Of a stretch of DNA of 22,600 bases, positions 7,084-15,758 are shown piece by piece. Each line of letters starts with the position of its first letter. The stretch's first letter is position 1. A model generated the notes under the pieces. The model ran no database searches. It had not been told where the DNA came from and saw only the letters and a program-made list of their open reading frames with translations. This DNA comes from CAWHPS01 sp963831235 (GTDB taxonomy: Bacteria > Fibrobacterota > OXYB2-FULL-49-7 > JAEUSG01): contig CAWHPS010000071.1 in the NCBI GenBank assembly GCA_963831235.1, forward strand, positions 1 to 22,600. The letters are read 5' to 3'. The position numbers were made by a program, and so were the translations under genes.

Positions 7084-8505
7084 TTATTTTACCTTCAATA
7101 ATTGCCCAAAAACATCTTTTGCTGCCCCGAGGAACCATAGTATTTCATGGAGTGATCTTATCCCAGCCAGGGATTCCAATATTTTTATTGGTCTTATGTA
7201 AAATCTATTATAGGCGTGTCTGTAATAGCGAAATAATTTATCAGGTTCAAGGCCAGGCAGGGTAAAGTATTGAACAGGTGAGTAAAATCCGGTTGCAAGG
7301 CCCTCGTGTGTGTCGATTATAAGCCTGTTTTCAGATTTAAGAGTATCATAGAGGGGAGTTCCTGGTAATGGAATTGTGATGTTAAATGCCGCAATTGAAG
7401 GATTCATTTTTATTGCAAAATCAAGTGTGTCTTTTAATGTGGCTTCTGTTTCCCCTGGGAAACCAAGCATAAAGTTACCTATTACAATAAACCCCATGCT
7501 TTTTGCAAGACGGGTCATGTGTATAACTTTATCAAGGTCCAGGCTTTTACGGATGCCTTTAAGTATTTGCGGATTGCCTGATTCAACCCCGAATGCTATC
7601 TTGAACACACCGGCTTTCTTCATGAGTGTTAAAAGCTCTTTGTCAAGATTGTCAGCCCTAACCCCGTTTTGCAGGTTGATTGGCAGGTTGAACCTTCGGT
7701 CTATTATTCCCTGGAAAAGGGTTCGCGCATGGTCGCGGTTGAATGTAAGGTTGTCGTCTAAAAAATCAAGCTGGCGTATGCCGGATTCTTTTATCAGCTT
7801 CTCAATTTCATCAAGAATGTTCCCGGGCGAGCGGATACGATACCTGGCTGAAAAAATATTCTTATTACAATAGATGCACTGATATGGGCAGCCCCTGCTT
7901 GCAAGAATATTGCCGACCGGCCTTTTACGCGCCCTACCCTTGTATTTCCTTAAGTTTGGAAGGGCGCTTATGTCTGGAAATGGGATTGTGTCAAGGTTAT
8001 CTATAAGCGGTCGCGGAGGTGTTTTTACAAAGCTGTTATTTATCAAAAAGGCTATGCCTTTTATGTTCTCAAGCAATGATTGTGCTTTGCCTGAATAATG
8101 TTGTAAAAGATCAAGAAGCGTTTCCTCGCCCTCTCCAATTACCGCCACATCAGCGCCCATTTTCCTGATGCAGTATTCAGGGAGCGCGCTTATATGCGGC
8201 CCTCCGGCAATAATGGGAGTATCAGGACTTTTTCCCCGTATTGCGTGAGCCAGTTTTACTGCAGCCCGAAATGTGACTACATTTGCCGAAATGCCTATAA
8301 ATAAAATGTCATTGAAAGAAATGCTTCTTACGACCTTGTCCGAATCAAGCTCCAAAATCCCTGCGTCTATTATATCACAGGCATATCCTTTTTGTTTGGC
8401 AATTGCAGAGAGGTATGCAAGGCCAAGGGGAGGTTCAATTGTGGCCTTATTCGTACCGCTTGCATAATCGGCAAAGGGATTTACAAGCACGATCCTTTTA
8501 CTCAT
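7084..8505 (-). CDS. B12-binding domain radical SAM protein
   Basis: The 473-residue protein has the architecture of cobalamin-dependent radical SAM enzymes (BchE/P-methylase type). The N-terminal Rossmann-like B12 domain (about residues 1-140) contains PPLGLAYLSAIAKQKGY, IIAGGPHISALPE and GADVAVIGEGEETLLDLL. The radical SAM domain contains the cluster motif CPYQCIYC (C206, C210, C213), then FLDDNLTFN and GVESGNPQILKGI. The DxHxxG histidine motif of base-off B12 proteins is not seen, as is common in this group. Members methylate or rearrange unactivated carbons in lipids, antibiotics and tetrapyrroles. Its ATG overlaps the upstream stop by one base (TAATG), so translation is coupled to the YciB-like gene. 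The substrate is not deducible. Confidence 0.88.
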   Translation of the reverse strand: MSKRIVLVNPFADYASGTNKATIEPPLGLAYLSAIAKQKGYACDIIDAGILELDSDKVVRSISFNDILFIGISANVVTFRAAVKLAHAIRGKSPDTPIIAGGPHISALPEYCIRKMGADVAVIGEGEETLLDLLQHYSGKAQSLLENIKGIAFLINNSFVKTPPRPLIDNLDTIPFPDISALPNLRKYKGRARKRPVGNILASRGCPYQCIYCNKNIFSARYRIRSPGNILDEIEKLIKESGIRQLDFLDDNLTFNRDHARTLFQGIIDRRFNLPINLQNGVRADNLDKELLTLMKKAGVFKIAFGVESGNPQILKGIRKSLDLDKVIHMTRLAKSMGFIVIGNFMLGFPGETEATLKDTLDFAIKMNPSIAAFNITIPLPGTPLYDTLKSENRLIIDTHEGLATGFYSPVQYFTLPGLEPDKLFRYYRHAYNRFYIRPIKILESLAGIRSLHEILWFLGAAKDVFGQLLKVK

Positions 8506-9227
8506 TAGTCTCTTTTTATCCTTTTTGATTTGCCGAAAACCGAAGGGTTTTTCCTGATTATATCCTCAGGTATAACCCCAAGCGACCTGCCTTTTTTATC
8601 TTTTAATTCCACTGTAGCGCCGCCATAATATTGACGCAACATTTTTTGTTTTCTGATTTTTCCTGCAATGAACATATATAGAAAATAAAGTCCTGTGAGA
8701 ATATAAAACAATCCACCGCTGATAAAAGCCCAGGCCTCTTTGGACATGTAAAATGCCGAATAGATGATAAGGCCGGTGTGTAGGAAAAATAAAGCAAACA
8801 TACCGATTGCGGATCTCTGCATCATCTTGATCTGATAATCGTTAATCTCAACACCCTGCATTAACCTGCCTGTCATTGCTATAAGAAGGCCGGGATTAAG
8901 GAAAGCTACAATACCTAGGAATATAACCATGATGAATTCCACAAAAGCGGGTTTGAGCTTGAAAAAAAGATCATTGCCGGAAAAGATGGATATGCCGCCA
9001 AGAAGTATGATTAGTCCTGTATCGAGCAGCACCATTTTATCGAGACGTTTTTCCTTAAGCAGGATATAAATCGCCTGGCCAATGCCTATTACGATTGCCG
9101 TTATGAGGGCGTATCGTGTTCCAGTTGTCTCCCCAAACCGTCTGCCGAAAAATTCATCAGCTGCAATGAAAATAAAAAGCGGAATAAAACTCAAGGCTAT
9201 ATTTTTTATTAGTGTGCGCATGTCCAT
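8505..9227 (-). CDS. YciB/IspA-like (intracellular septation protein A family) membrane protein
   Basis: The 240-residue protein has about six hydrophobic helices. Features of the YciB/IspA family include FIPLFIFIAADEFFGRRFGETTGTRYALITAI, GQAIYILLKEKRLDKM, then GGISIFSGNDLFFKLKPAFVE, equivalent to the family's GG(L/I)ttfhdxxFIKWKPTxv segment. A hydrophilic C-terminal tail (about residues 195-240) with KKGRSLGVIPEDIIRKNP is longer than in standard members. YciB proteins act in envelope integrity and division in proteobacteria. It is first in the leftward operon, followed by the two genes for the B12 radical SAM and the GT-C protein. Alternative start: the second ATG two codons downstream. Its role in this operon is unclear. 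Confidence 0.68.
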   Translation of the reverse strand: MDMRTLIKNIALSFIPLFIFIAADEFFGRRFGETTGTRYALITAIVIGIGQAIYILLKEKRLDKMVLLDTGLIILLGGISIFSGNDLFFKLKPAFVEFIMVIFLGIVAFLNPGLLIAMTGRLMQGVEINDYQIKMMQRSAIGMFALFFLHTGLIIYSAFYMSKEAWAFISGGLFYILTGLYFLYMFIAGKIRKQKMLRQYYGGATVELKDKKGRSLGVIPEDIIRKNPSVFGKSKRIKRD

Positions 9228-9290
9228 AACTTATTTCCAATCCTTGTTCAAGGGGCTTATGGGTTAAAATATATTTTTGCCTTGCTGTAT

Positions 9291-9296
9291 TATAAT
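9291..9296 (+). promoter_or_regulatory. Candidate -10 element of the pilZ-peptidase operon
   Basis: A perfect TATAAT lies 23 bases before the PilZ ATG, in the 91-bp gap between two divergent operons. No good -35 hexamer is visible at 16-18 bases; the region upstream is AT-rich. Confidence 0.38.
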
Positions 9297-9318
9297 GATG
9301 AGTTTATATTTTTAATAT

Positions 9319-9756
9319 ATGGAAGAACCAAAGGGAAGGGAACGGCGCCAAAAGGTACGTATCCCGTTTGTTTACGGAATAGAATTCGACGATGTTGAAG
9401 ACACTGCGGTATTGTCCGGCAGTTCTGCTGTTGAAAGGGACACACGGATATCCCTTAAGGATATTTCATCTGACGGTCTGCAGGTGGCTTCGCCCAAGTT
9501 CATTGCAGAAGGAGTTGAAGTTAGAATCCTGCTCAAGTTCCCAAGGTGGAGAGGGGTACCCAAAGACATAATTGTCGAAGAGACCGGTTGCGTAGTCCAT
9601 GCAAAGGTCCAATGGGTGGCAAAAAACCAGTCTGATAAAAGCTTCAGGATAGGGCTTATGTTTACAAAGGTAAGCATTGAGGCGCGGGAGATTATAAATC
9701 GCTATCTTGAGGAAAACATCATAATCGAAGACGAAGAAGAAGACCTTCTCAAGTGA
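9319..9756 (+). CDS. PilZ domain protein (cyclic-di-GMP receptor)
   Basis: A single-domain 145-residue PilZ protein. Both c-di-GMP contact motifs are intact: RRxxxR (R9, R10, R14 in RERRQKVR) and DxSxxG (D48, S50, G53 in KDISSDGLQV). The C-terminus is acidic (IIIEDEEEDLL). PilZ proteins bind c-di-GMP in the cytoplasm and pass the signal to partner proteins in motility, adhesion or envelope control. No clear Shine-Dalgarno sequence precedes the ATG. Its stop overlaps the next start as GTGA, so the peptidase is probably translated together with it, hinting at a functional pair. Confidence 0.9.
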   Translation: MEEPKGRERRQKVRIPFVYGIEFDDVEDTAVLSGSSAVERDTRISLKDISSDGLQVASPKFIAEGVEVRILLKFPRWRGVPKDIIVEETGCVVHAKVQWVAKNQSDKSFRIGLMFTKVSIEAREIINRYLEENIIIEDEEEDLLK

Positions 9757-11582
9757 ATCCTACCAGTCAAAACAGTCTTGCACGAATTTTTAACCTTATA
9801 AAGCACAGCTATTCAGGAGTTAAGGCAAAGAACATTGTAAACGCACTCTATCAGGATTGCAGGTACATAACAAACAGCAGGTATGAGGCTGCAACACGTC
9901 AAGCTTTTTCAATTATGAAAGAAATTGGGCTTGATGATGTGGAGCTTTTAAAATTTCCATGCGATGGCAAAAGGTTCTATGGAAACTGGAAAACACCGAG
10001 GGCCTGGGATGTAAGCGGCGCCTTTCTTGAGGTTGAGGTTAATGGCAAATGGTCAAGGGTTGCGGATTATAAAAAAATACCGACATCCATTTTTGTCTAT
10101 TCATCTCCAACAAATGGAGATGTGAAAACCGAGATCGTATCAATTGATAATCCATCACTTAAGGGAAAACTGGTTTTCTGTGATCCAACAGATGATAATA
10201 TAGCTAAAATAAATTTATCCAATGCTCTTGGAGTGGTAACGGATTTTGCACCGAATTGGGAAGGTGTGAGGAGTGAAAAGGATTTTCGCAACGGGCACAG
10301 ATGGGACAATAGCACCTTATTTGAATCAATTCGTCCGGTTGTTGGCTTTTCCCTTTCACGTAATCAGGGCGATTTATTACGCAAGGCTCTGAACAAAAAT
10401 GGGATGATTAAATGTTGCTATAAGATAACAGGAAGCTTAGGCAAAGGGAATATTTATTGCGCTACCGGATGTATCAGGGGAGTAAAAAAGCCCCATGAAG
10501 AGGCTGTTGTTGTGGCTCATCTTTATGAGGCAGGCGCAAACGATAATTGCTCGGGCGTTGCATCGGCTATTGAAGCATTGAATGTAATAAAATCATTGGT
10601 AAAAAAGAAAAAGTTGAAAGCACCTGATCGAACCATAAGGGTAATATTTACTTTTGAGATTGTGGGATTTCTGGCATATTTTGAGTATGTACGCAAATAT
10701 AAGCGAATTTATGTTGCAGGTGTAAATCCGGACATGGTGGGAGAGGATCAAGGAAAATGCAGGTCTGTTCTCAACATCTATCAATGCCCCCATCCTATGG
10801 CAGGCTTTACTGATCCTTTGCTGCTTTATTTTATCAAACGAGCAGCCGGGAAAAGGCTCAAGATTGCTTTAAAGAAATTCATTATCAATGATAACATGAT
10901 TACTGATCCCATGATTGGCGTGCCATGTCCGGCACTCATCCATTTGCGTGATCAATTTTACCATTCCAATGAAGACAGCCTAGGCAAGGTTTCTTCGGAC
11001 ACATTGCAAAGAATCGGAAGCGCAATGGCTGCATATCTTTATGCTGCCGCTGATATGAATCCGGCTATTGCTAATGAAACAGCAAGGCTATGTCTGAATT
11101 TTTCAAAGGAACGATTACTGGAGGAGGAGCAAAAGGATATTCATCAAGAGAAATTGGCATATTTAACATGCATTGAAATGATGAGGTTTGAATCAATCGA
11201 AACCCTGACAGGTGTAAGGCTCAATAAACAAAGAGAGGGTCTTTTATCTGTGGTTGGCGATATGAAGACAGAAAAGAATGATTCAAGGCAAGAGCAACTA
11301 AAACTCAGGAAACAAGCGGAAAGCATGGTGCCCAAAAGGCTTGTTGCAGGACCTGTTACGTTGGAGCATATCCCAACCGAAAAACGGCGAAACCTTAAAA
11401 TACAACCGCACTGGAGCAATAAATGGAACCAACCCCTTTTCTGGGTTGATGGAAAAAGAAGCTTGTATGCTGTTTACAGGCTCTCTTCTTTGGAAACCGG
11501 CCCCTATGATTTAAAGGAGTTTATCTGGTATTTTAAATTCCTTAAGAAGGAGTCGCTGATAGATATTAAAAAAGCCTCATAG
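9753..11582 (+). CDS. M28-like zinc aminopeptidase (DUF4910-type) with PA-like insert
   Basis: The 609-residue protein has a metallopeptidase core of M28 type. Likely metal and catalytic residues are H256 (VVAHLYEAG), bridging D264 (GANDNCSG), E302 (FTFEIVG), D327 (NPDMVGED) and H404 (DQFYHSNED). Residues about 130-215 (KGKLVFCDPT...RPVVGFSLSRNQ) resemble a PA domain inserted before the core. The C-terminal 170 residues form an extra domain ending with DLKEFIWYFKFLKK. No signal peptide is seen, so it is probably cytoplasmic. DUF4910-type relatives hydrolyse or are predicted to hydrolyse N-terminal peptide bonds; the substrate is unknown. The GTG start at 9753 overlaps the pilZ stop by 4 bp. 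A hairpin at 11619-11648 lies just downstream. Confidence 0.8.
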   Translation: MNPTSQNSLARIFNLIKHSYSGVKAKNIVNALYQDCRYITNSRYEAATRQAFSIMKEIGLDDVELLKFPCDGKRFYGNWKTPRAWDVSGAFLEVEVNGKWSRVADYKKIPTSIFVYSSPTNGDVKTEIVSIDNPSLKGKLVFCDPTDDNIAKINLSNALGVVTDFAPNWEGVRSEKDFRNGHRWDNSTLFESIRPVVGFSLSRNQGDLLRKALNKNGMIKCCYKITGSLGKGNIYCATGCIRGVKKPHEEAVVVAHLYEAGANDNCSGVASAIEALNVIKSLVKKKKLKAPDRTIRVIFTFEIVGFLAYFEYVRKYKRIYVAGVNPDMVGEDQGKCRSVLNIYQCPHPMAGFTDPLLLYFIKRAAGKRLKIALKKFIINDNMITDPMIGVPCPALIHLRDQFYHSNEDSLGKVSSDTLQRIGSAMAAYLYAAADMNPAIANETARLCLNFSKERLLEEEQKDIHQEKLAYLTCIEMMRFESIETLTGVRLNKQREGLLSVVGDMKTEKNDSRQEQLKLRKQAESMVPKRLVAGPVTLEHIPTEKRRNLKIQPHWSNKWNQPLFWVDGKRSLYAVYRLSSLETGPYDLKEFIWYFKFLKKESLIDIKKAS

Positions 11583-11618
11583 TGAACTCAGGCTGCATTA
11601 ACATTCACTACATCTTTT

Positions 11619-11652
11619 AATTCAACAATTTTGTGTATTGGTTGAATTTTCC
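11619..11652 (+). terminator. Possible weak terminator or operator hairpin
   Basis: AATTCAAC (11619-11626) pairs with GTTGAATT (11641-11648) across a 14-base loop and is followed by TTCC. It is AT-rich and has only a short T run. It lies between the peptidase gene and the PorV-like gene and could be either a weak terminator or an operator. Confidence 0.3.
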
Positions 11653-11700
11653 ATTTATATATATTTACTTATAATATCACTCTGCCGATAAATCAAGCGT

Positions 11701-14700
11701 ATGCTCTATATTATATTGCTGACATTTTGCATTCAGTCCTTTTCGCAGGTTTCGTCTATTTCTGATATGGATGATCAATACACCGGAACGGCTGTCATGT
11801 CTTTTCTTAAGCTCCCTGTTGGGGCAAAAGCCGCTGCAATGGGCGGGAATGCAATCTCCCTTCTTGATGATCCCTCGGCCGTATTTATGAATCCTGCCAT
11901 CATGGGTGGATTTAAAGACAATGGCATAATCTTTTCCCACGAAGAGATGAATTTCGGCGTCCGTCATGAATATGCAGGATGGGTCATGCCCACTTATGGT
12001 TATGGTTCATTCGGAGCGCAGTGGAACCTGCTTGGTTCCGGAACAATTGAGAGCGCCCGTGATATTGATGAAAAGCCTGTTTCAACCTCAACCTCTGACA
12101 TGAGTATCGGCGCCGCTTATGGCAGGGGATTTTTCGATAATTTCCTTTTGGCAGGAGCAAACCTCCAGTTTCTTCAAAGCCGGCTGGCTGATGTGACAGC
12201 GCGAGGCGCTGCAGGTGACATCGGGGTCACACTCAATCTGCCATATTCTTTGCTCTCATCATTATGCCTTAAAAATCTGGGAGCAGGCCTTACATATACC
12301 AATAAAAACGAGCCATTGCCAGCGGGTATTATGTGGGATGCTGCAGCGCACTTTCTTGACAATCGTGGCGAAATTACATTTGGTATAAAGAAATTCAGTG
12401 ATTCGCCGCTTAAATTAAGCGGCGGAGGTGAATTCCAGATACATCCTTCATTTTGCGGAAGAATTGGCTATGAATATGCCCGAATCAAAAATGAGCAGGT
12501 GGAGCCAATAAAAGGTATTAGCGGGGGATTCGGCATACGTTATGGTATTTTCAGGGCTGATTACGCATACACAAGACGCGGGGAGTATCTGCAGGGTGTC
12601 CATGTAATCGATGCAGGGTTCCGGTTTGGTCGAATTACCCCGCTTACAGACATGGATTATTTAAACAGGGCGCAGAAGTTTTTTAAGCAGGAGCGGTACG
12701 ACAAATGCGTCGAGACCGCTAAGCAGGCTTTGAAGCTCAATCCAAGTATGTGGCAGGCCCAGAGACTCATTGAAGAAGCGCAGCGCATGGAACAGGTCAA
12801 GAAGAATGCACTTGTAGCAATATTTTATACAGGGGACACTAGGGGGATTTTTGTGCCAAACAGCAATCAGGGGCTGGGAGGTCTTGCAAGGCGCACAGGT
12901 GTGCTTAAGTCACTGTATCAGGATTATCCTATTAGCGTTACACTTGATGCTGGAAACTTTCTCCACAGGAGTATTGATAAATCAAAACCTGAAATCGGAT
13001 ATAAACTGCTTAAACGCATGAGATATGCTGCTCTTAACTTTGGAAACGGAGAGTGCGCTTTTGGTTATGATACAGTATTTAATCTTGCAAAGAGGATAGA
13101 ATTACCCTGCATTTCCGCCAATCTTATTCAAAAGGAAAACAAACTTGAAATCCAGGAAAAAGCCACATTTTTTCTTGGAAAAAAATATGTCTTAACCGTA
13201 ATAGGTCTTTTACGGCCGGTAAAGACCCAGAATCGAAACATATCAATAGCTGATATGAAACAGACTTTGGCACGCACTGTAACTGAATCCAGAAGCAAGT
13301 CAGATATTATAATTGTTCTTTGTTCAGATAGTATAAGACAATGCCGGGAGCTTGCAGCAACTGTAAAAGGTATTGATGTCATAATATGTGGGGCCGGAAG
13401 CCCTGTGACATATAAGCCATATATTGAGGGTCGGACTCTTGTAGTGTCCCCTGGTCCAGGCGGAGAGAACTTAGGTTTCCTTTCGCTCCAGTTCTCAACA
13501 ATAAAAAAGGTGATATCCTATTCGAACCGCATAATTCCCCTCGACGAATCAGTGCCGGAAGATGGTACAACAGCAACTATCCTAAAGCGTATGCTGATGG
13601 AATCCGATTCCGAGCTGCCAGATCAAAAACTCGTACCATCACCATACATCCTGCCGTTTGTGTCCAATTTCGACATGACGGCTTGCCCATACAAAGGTAT
13701 TGAGAGTGGATCGGTTGACAGTATGGCCATTGCATCCCTTGATAAATCCATAAGCATTGAAACCGTTGATCTGGATTCGCTGAAAAAAGAGTTTCTGATC
13801 CAGGACACTTTAAAGGCAAGGAAACTTGCCATAAAGCAGGGCTACTCCGGTCTTCTTGATCCTTCTGATACCACAGACCAGATATACCTTCAATATGTAT
13901 TGACCGGCAAAACAAAACGTATTACGTGGAACAAGCGTCAAAACCACGATCCTTTGCTTAATTTCCAAGGTTCGGCTCTTCTTTACTATGCAGACTCCAC
14001 TCAAGGGAAAATAACCTTCGATGGAACCGACAAGCGCGTCATTGAAACCGATATTTTTGTTTACAATCTTCCCTATGATTATACTGTAAAGATAATGCCC
14101 GAACCAGGAAGTTCCATTATGAAAGCGGTTTTTTCCTGTGATGGATTGTCAGTATATACTGTTGAGCGGAGCAAATCAGGCCGCCAGGAGATCTTCCTAA
14201 AAACAATCGGCAAGAAAATCCGGTATGATATCACAAGATCCAATAAGGGATCTGCTGGTGAAATTGCGGTTTCTCCTGATACAAAGAATATCGCTTATAC
14301 ATCAGACAGGGAAGAGGGCATGCAGCTTTATTTAACAGATCCCATGGGAGGAAATCCAAGCCGTGTAACTTATGGATCCGGTTATTGTTCGAAGATGGCT
14401 TTTTCCGGCACAGGAAGATATCTTGCCTACGCATACAGCAACAGTAAAAAAGACAACTCAACGGATCTTTTTATTCTTGATCTGAAGACAAATACTCTTG
14501 ACACATTATCGCAAAACCAGCCTGTTTATGATATTGCATGGAACAGCGATAAGGAGCTCTATATTACGCAGGGTATAAACTATACGGACATAAATGTTCT
14601 GGATCTCAAAACACGGTCGATAAACCGTCTTACAAAACGCAATCCTGATATTGTTGAAAGTGAACAGCACCCCATACTTTTTGATACCGGAGAAGGCACG

Positions 14701-14817
14701 CTCGTTTATTTTGAGAAAGCCACCAAAAACGGGATTAAGATCGCATTTGTCGAAAGCATTTCGGGTGAAGTGAAGCAGGCCTTTGAGGGTGGCAAGGCAA
14801 AAGTTCGCCTGAAATAG
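11701..14817 (+). CDS. PorV-like barrel / degenerate UshA-like phosphatase / TolB-like propeller fusion
   Basis: This 1038-residue protein has a signal peptide (residues 1 to about 16, ending QSFSQ). Residues about 25-310 form a PorV/PorQ/UPF0164-type outer-membrane barrel, starting FLKLPVGAKAAAMGGNAISL and DDPSAVFMNPA. A TPR-like helical pair follows (316-365, YDKCVETAKQALKLNP). Residues about 370-620 resemble the metallophosphatase domain of UshA/5'-nucleotidases: YTGDTRGIFVP, GGLARRTGVL, LDAGNF and FGNGECAFGYD align with the NDxHG, GGxAR, DAGD and GNHEFD blocks. The metal-binding histidines are replaced (GDTR, NGE, ICGAGS in place of the GHxH block), so catalysis is doubtful. Residues about 800-1030 contain PD40/TolB-like propeller strands (LYLTDPMGGNPSRVTYGSG). 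It likely sits in the outer membrane with domains in the periplasm. The domains are recognised by eye; their fusion is the unusual point. Confidence 0.75.
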   Translation: MLYIILLTFCIQSFSQVSSISDMDDQYTGTAVMSFLKLPVGAKAAAMGGNAISLLDDPSAVFMNPAIMGGFKDNGIIFSHEEMNFGVRHEYAGWVMPTYGYGSFGAQWNLLGSGTIESARDIDEKPVSTSTSDMSIGAAYGRGFFDNFLLAGANLQFLQSRLADVTARGAAGDIGVTLNLPYSLLSSLCLKNLGAGLTYTNKNEPLPAGIMWDAAAHFLDNRGEITFGIKKFSDSPLKLSGGGEFQIHPSFCGRIGYEYARIKNEQVEPIKGISGGFGIRYGIFRADYAYTRRGEYLQGVHVIDAGFRFGRITPLTDMDYLNRAQKFFKQERYDKCVETAKQALKLNPSMWQAQRLIEEAQRMEQVKKNALVAIFYTGDTRGIFVPNSNQGLGGLARRTGVLKSLYQDYPISVTLDAGNFLHRSIDKSKPEIGYKLLKRMRYAALNFGNGECAFGYDTVFNLAKRIELPCISANLIQKENKLEIQEKATFFLGKKYVLTVIGLLRPVKTQNRNISIADMKQTLARTVTESRSKSDIIIVLCSDSIRQCRELAATVKGIDVIICGAGSPVTYKPYIEGRTLVVSPGPGGENLGFLSLQFSTIKKVISYSNRIIPLDESVPEDGTTATILKRMLMESDSELPDQKLVPSPYILPFVSNFDMTACPYKGIESGSVDSMAIASLDKSISIETVDLDSLKKEFLIQDTLKARKLAIKQGYSGLLDPSDTTDQIYLQYVLTGKTKRITWNKRQNHDPLLNFQGSALLYYADSTQGKITFDGTDKRVIETDIFVYNLPYDYTVKIMPEPGSSIMKAVFSCDGLSVYTVERSKSGRQEIFLKTIGKKIRYDITRSNKGSAGEIAVSPDTKNIAYTSDREEGMQLYLTDPMGGNPSRVTYGSGYCSKMAFSGTGRYLAYAYSNSKKDNSTDLFILDLKTNTLDTLSQNQPVYDIAWNSDKELYITQGINYTDINVLDLKTRSINRLTKRNPDIVESEQHPILFDTGEGTLVYFEKATKNGIKIAFVESISGEVKQAFEGGKAKVRLK

Positions 14818-14830
14818 AGATTTGGCAAAC

Positions 14831-15703
14831 CTAAACCCATTTTTTCATCACAGACATAAATTCATCTGGCATCGGCGCATGGGCGTTTATTGTTTTGCCT
14901 GTTTGCCAGTCTGCAAACCGGACACTTTCCGCATGGAGCATGAGGCGGGATGCCTTTGGACCTCCATAAACAGGGTCTCCTAAAACCGGATTGCCTATTC
15001 CGGACATGTGGCGTCTTATTTGATGGTATCGGCCTGTTTTTATTGTTACGCTTATTAATGAGTGGACGTTTCCTGATTTCAAGACCTCGTAGTGCGTTTC
15101 TGCATCCTGCAGTTTATCGTCTTTGTCAAGAAGCGGCTTTGTAATTCGGCCTTTATCCTGCTCTGGTCTGCCCATTACCAATATGATATACTTCTTTTCA
15201 AGGGAGCCATTGCGGAAGTGGTCTGCGAGAAGGCGCAGGGCCCTGGCGCTCTTTGCCGCAACAATGACACCTGATGCCCCTTTGTCCAGTCTATGGGCTA
15301 GTGCAGGCTGAAAGGTAAGGCTTTTATCCCTTGAAACATAGGATTTCAGAAGATCAATAAGAGTTCTTTCTTCATGATAGGCGCCCGGATGAACGGGGAG
15401 GCCTGCGGGCTTGTTTAAGATTATATAGTCTTCATCTTCGAATAGAATCATGGGCCCGAGATCTTTTTCCCATTCATCTATTTTTTTTTCAATAGGTACC
15501 ACGGATTTGAATTCAATGCCAATGGATTCTATCTCATCGCCTATTGATAATATGTGTTCCCTGCTTGCTTTTTTCCTGTTGAGCTTGATCTTGCCTGTAC
15601 GTATGGCCTTGTGTATGAGAGAAAACGGCGTGGCCTTGAAAGCCTTGCGCAAAAAACGATCAAAGCGTTGTCCTGCGTCATTTTCTGAGATCGTAATTTT
15701 CAT
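14831..15703 (-). CDS. RluA-family RNA pseudouridine synthase
   Basis: The 290-residue protein converts uridine to pseudouridine in RNA. An N-terminal S4 RNA-binding domain (residues about 1-62, GQRFDRFLRKAF...SIGDEIES) precedes the catalytic domain. The catalytic block is ALAHRLDKGASGVIVAAKS with nucleophile D140; family members usually have HRLDxxTSG, so the T-to-A change is a minor variant. GRYHQIRRHM and GNPVLGDPVYGG are further family blocks. It fits the RluC/RluD group acting on 23S rRNA, but the exact target site cannot be assigned. It ends 13 bp from the convergent PorV-like gene and is divergent from the CapA gene. Confidence 0.92.
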   Translation of the reverse strand: MKITISENDAGQRFDRFLRKAFKATPFSLIHKAIRTGKIKLNRKKASREHILSIGDEIESIGIEFKSVVPIEKKIDEWEKDLGPMILFEDEDYIILNKPAGLPVHPGAYHEERTLIDLLKSYVSRDKSLTFQPALAHRLDKGASGVIVAAKSARALRLLADHFRNGSLEKKYIILVMGRPEQDKGRITKPLLDKDDKLQDAETHYEVLKSGNVHSLISVTIKTGRYHQIRRHMSGIGNPVLGDPVYGGPKASRLMLHAESVRFADWQTGKTINAHAPMPDEFMSVMKKWV

Positions 15704-15721
15704 GCATTAAAAGTAAATTTA

Positions 15722-15751
15722 TTGAAGTATATAAATCTATTTTAGTATTAT
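15722..15751 (+). promoter_or_regulatory. Candidate promoter of the capA-like gene
   Basis: TTGAAG (15722-15727) and TATTAT (15746-15751) are 18 bases apart. Transcription would begin about at the ATG at 15759, giving a leaderless or near-leaderless message; no Shine-Dalgarno sequence is present there. Confidence 0.35.
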
Positions 15752-15758
15752 ATTCATT

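Noticed and set aside
7376..7873. Plus-strand ORF of 165 codons opposite the B12-binding radical SAM gene
   Set aside because: It runs antisense to a well-conserved gene including its cluster motif; serine-rich low-complexity protein, no start signal.
11701..11760. Well-defined promoter for the PorV-like fusion gene
   Set aside because: A TATAAT-like hexamer occurs at 11670-11675 but the nearest TTGAAT is 22 bases away, too far for a convincing sigma-70 promoter.
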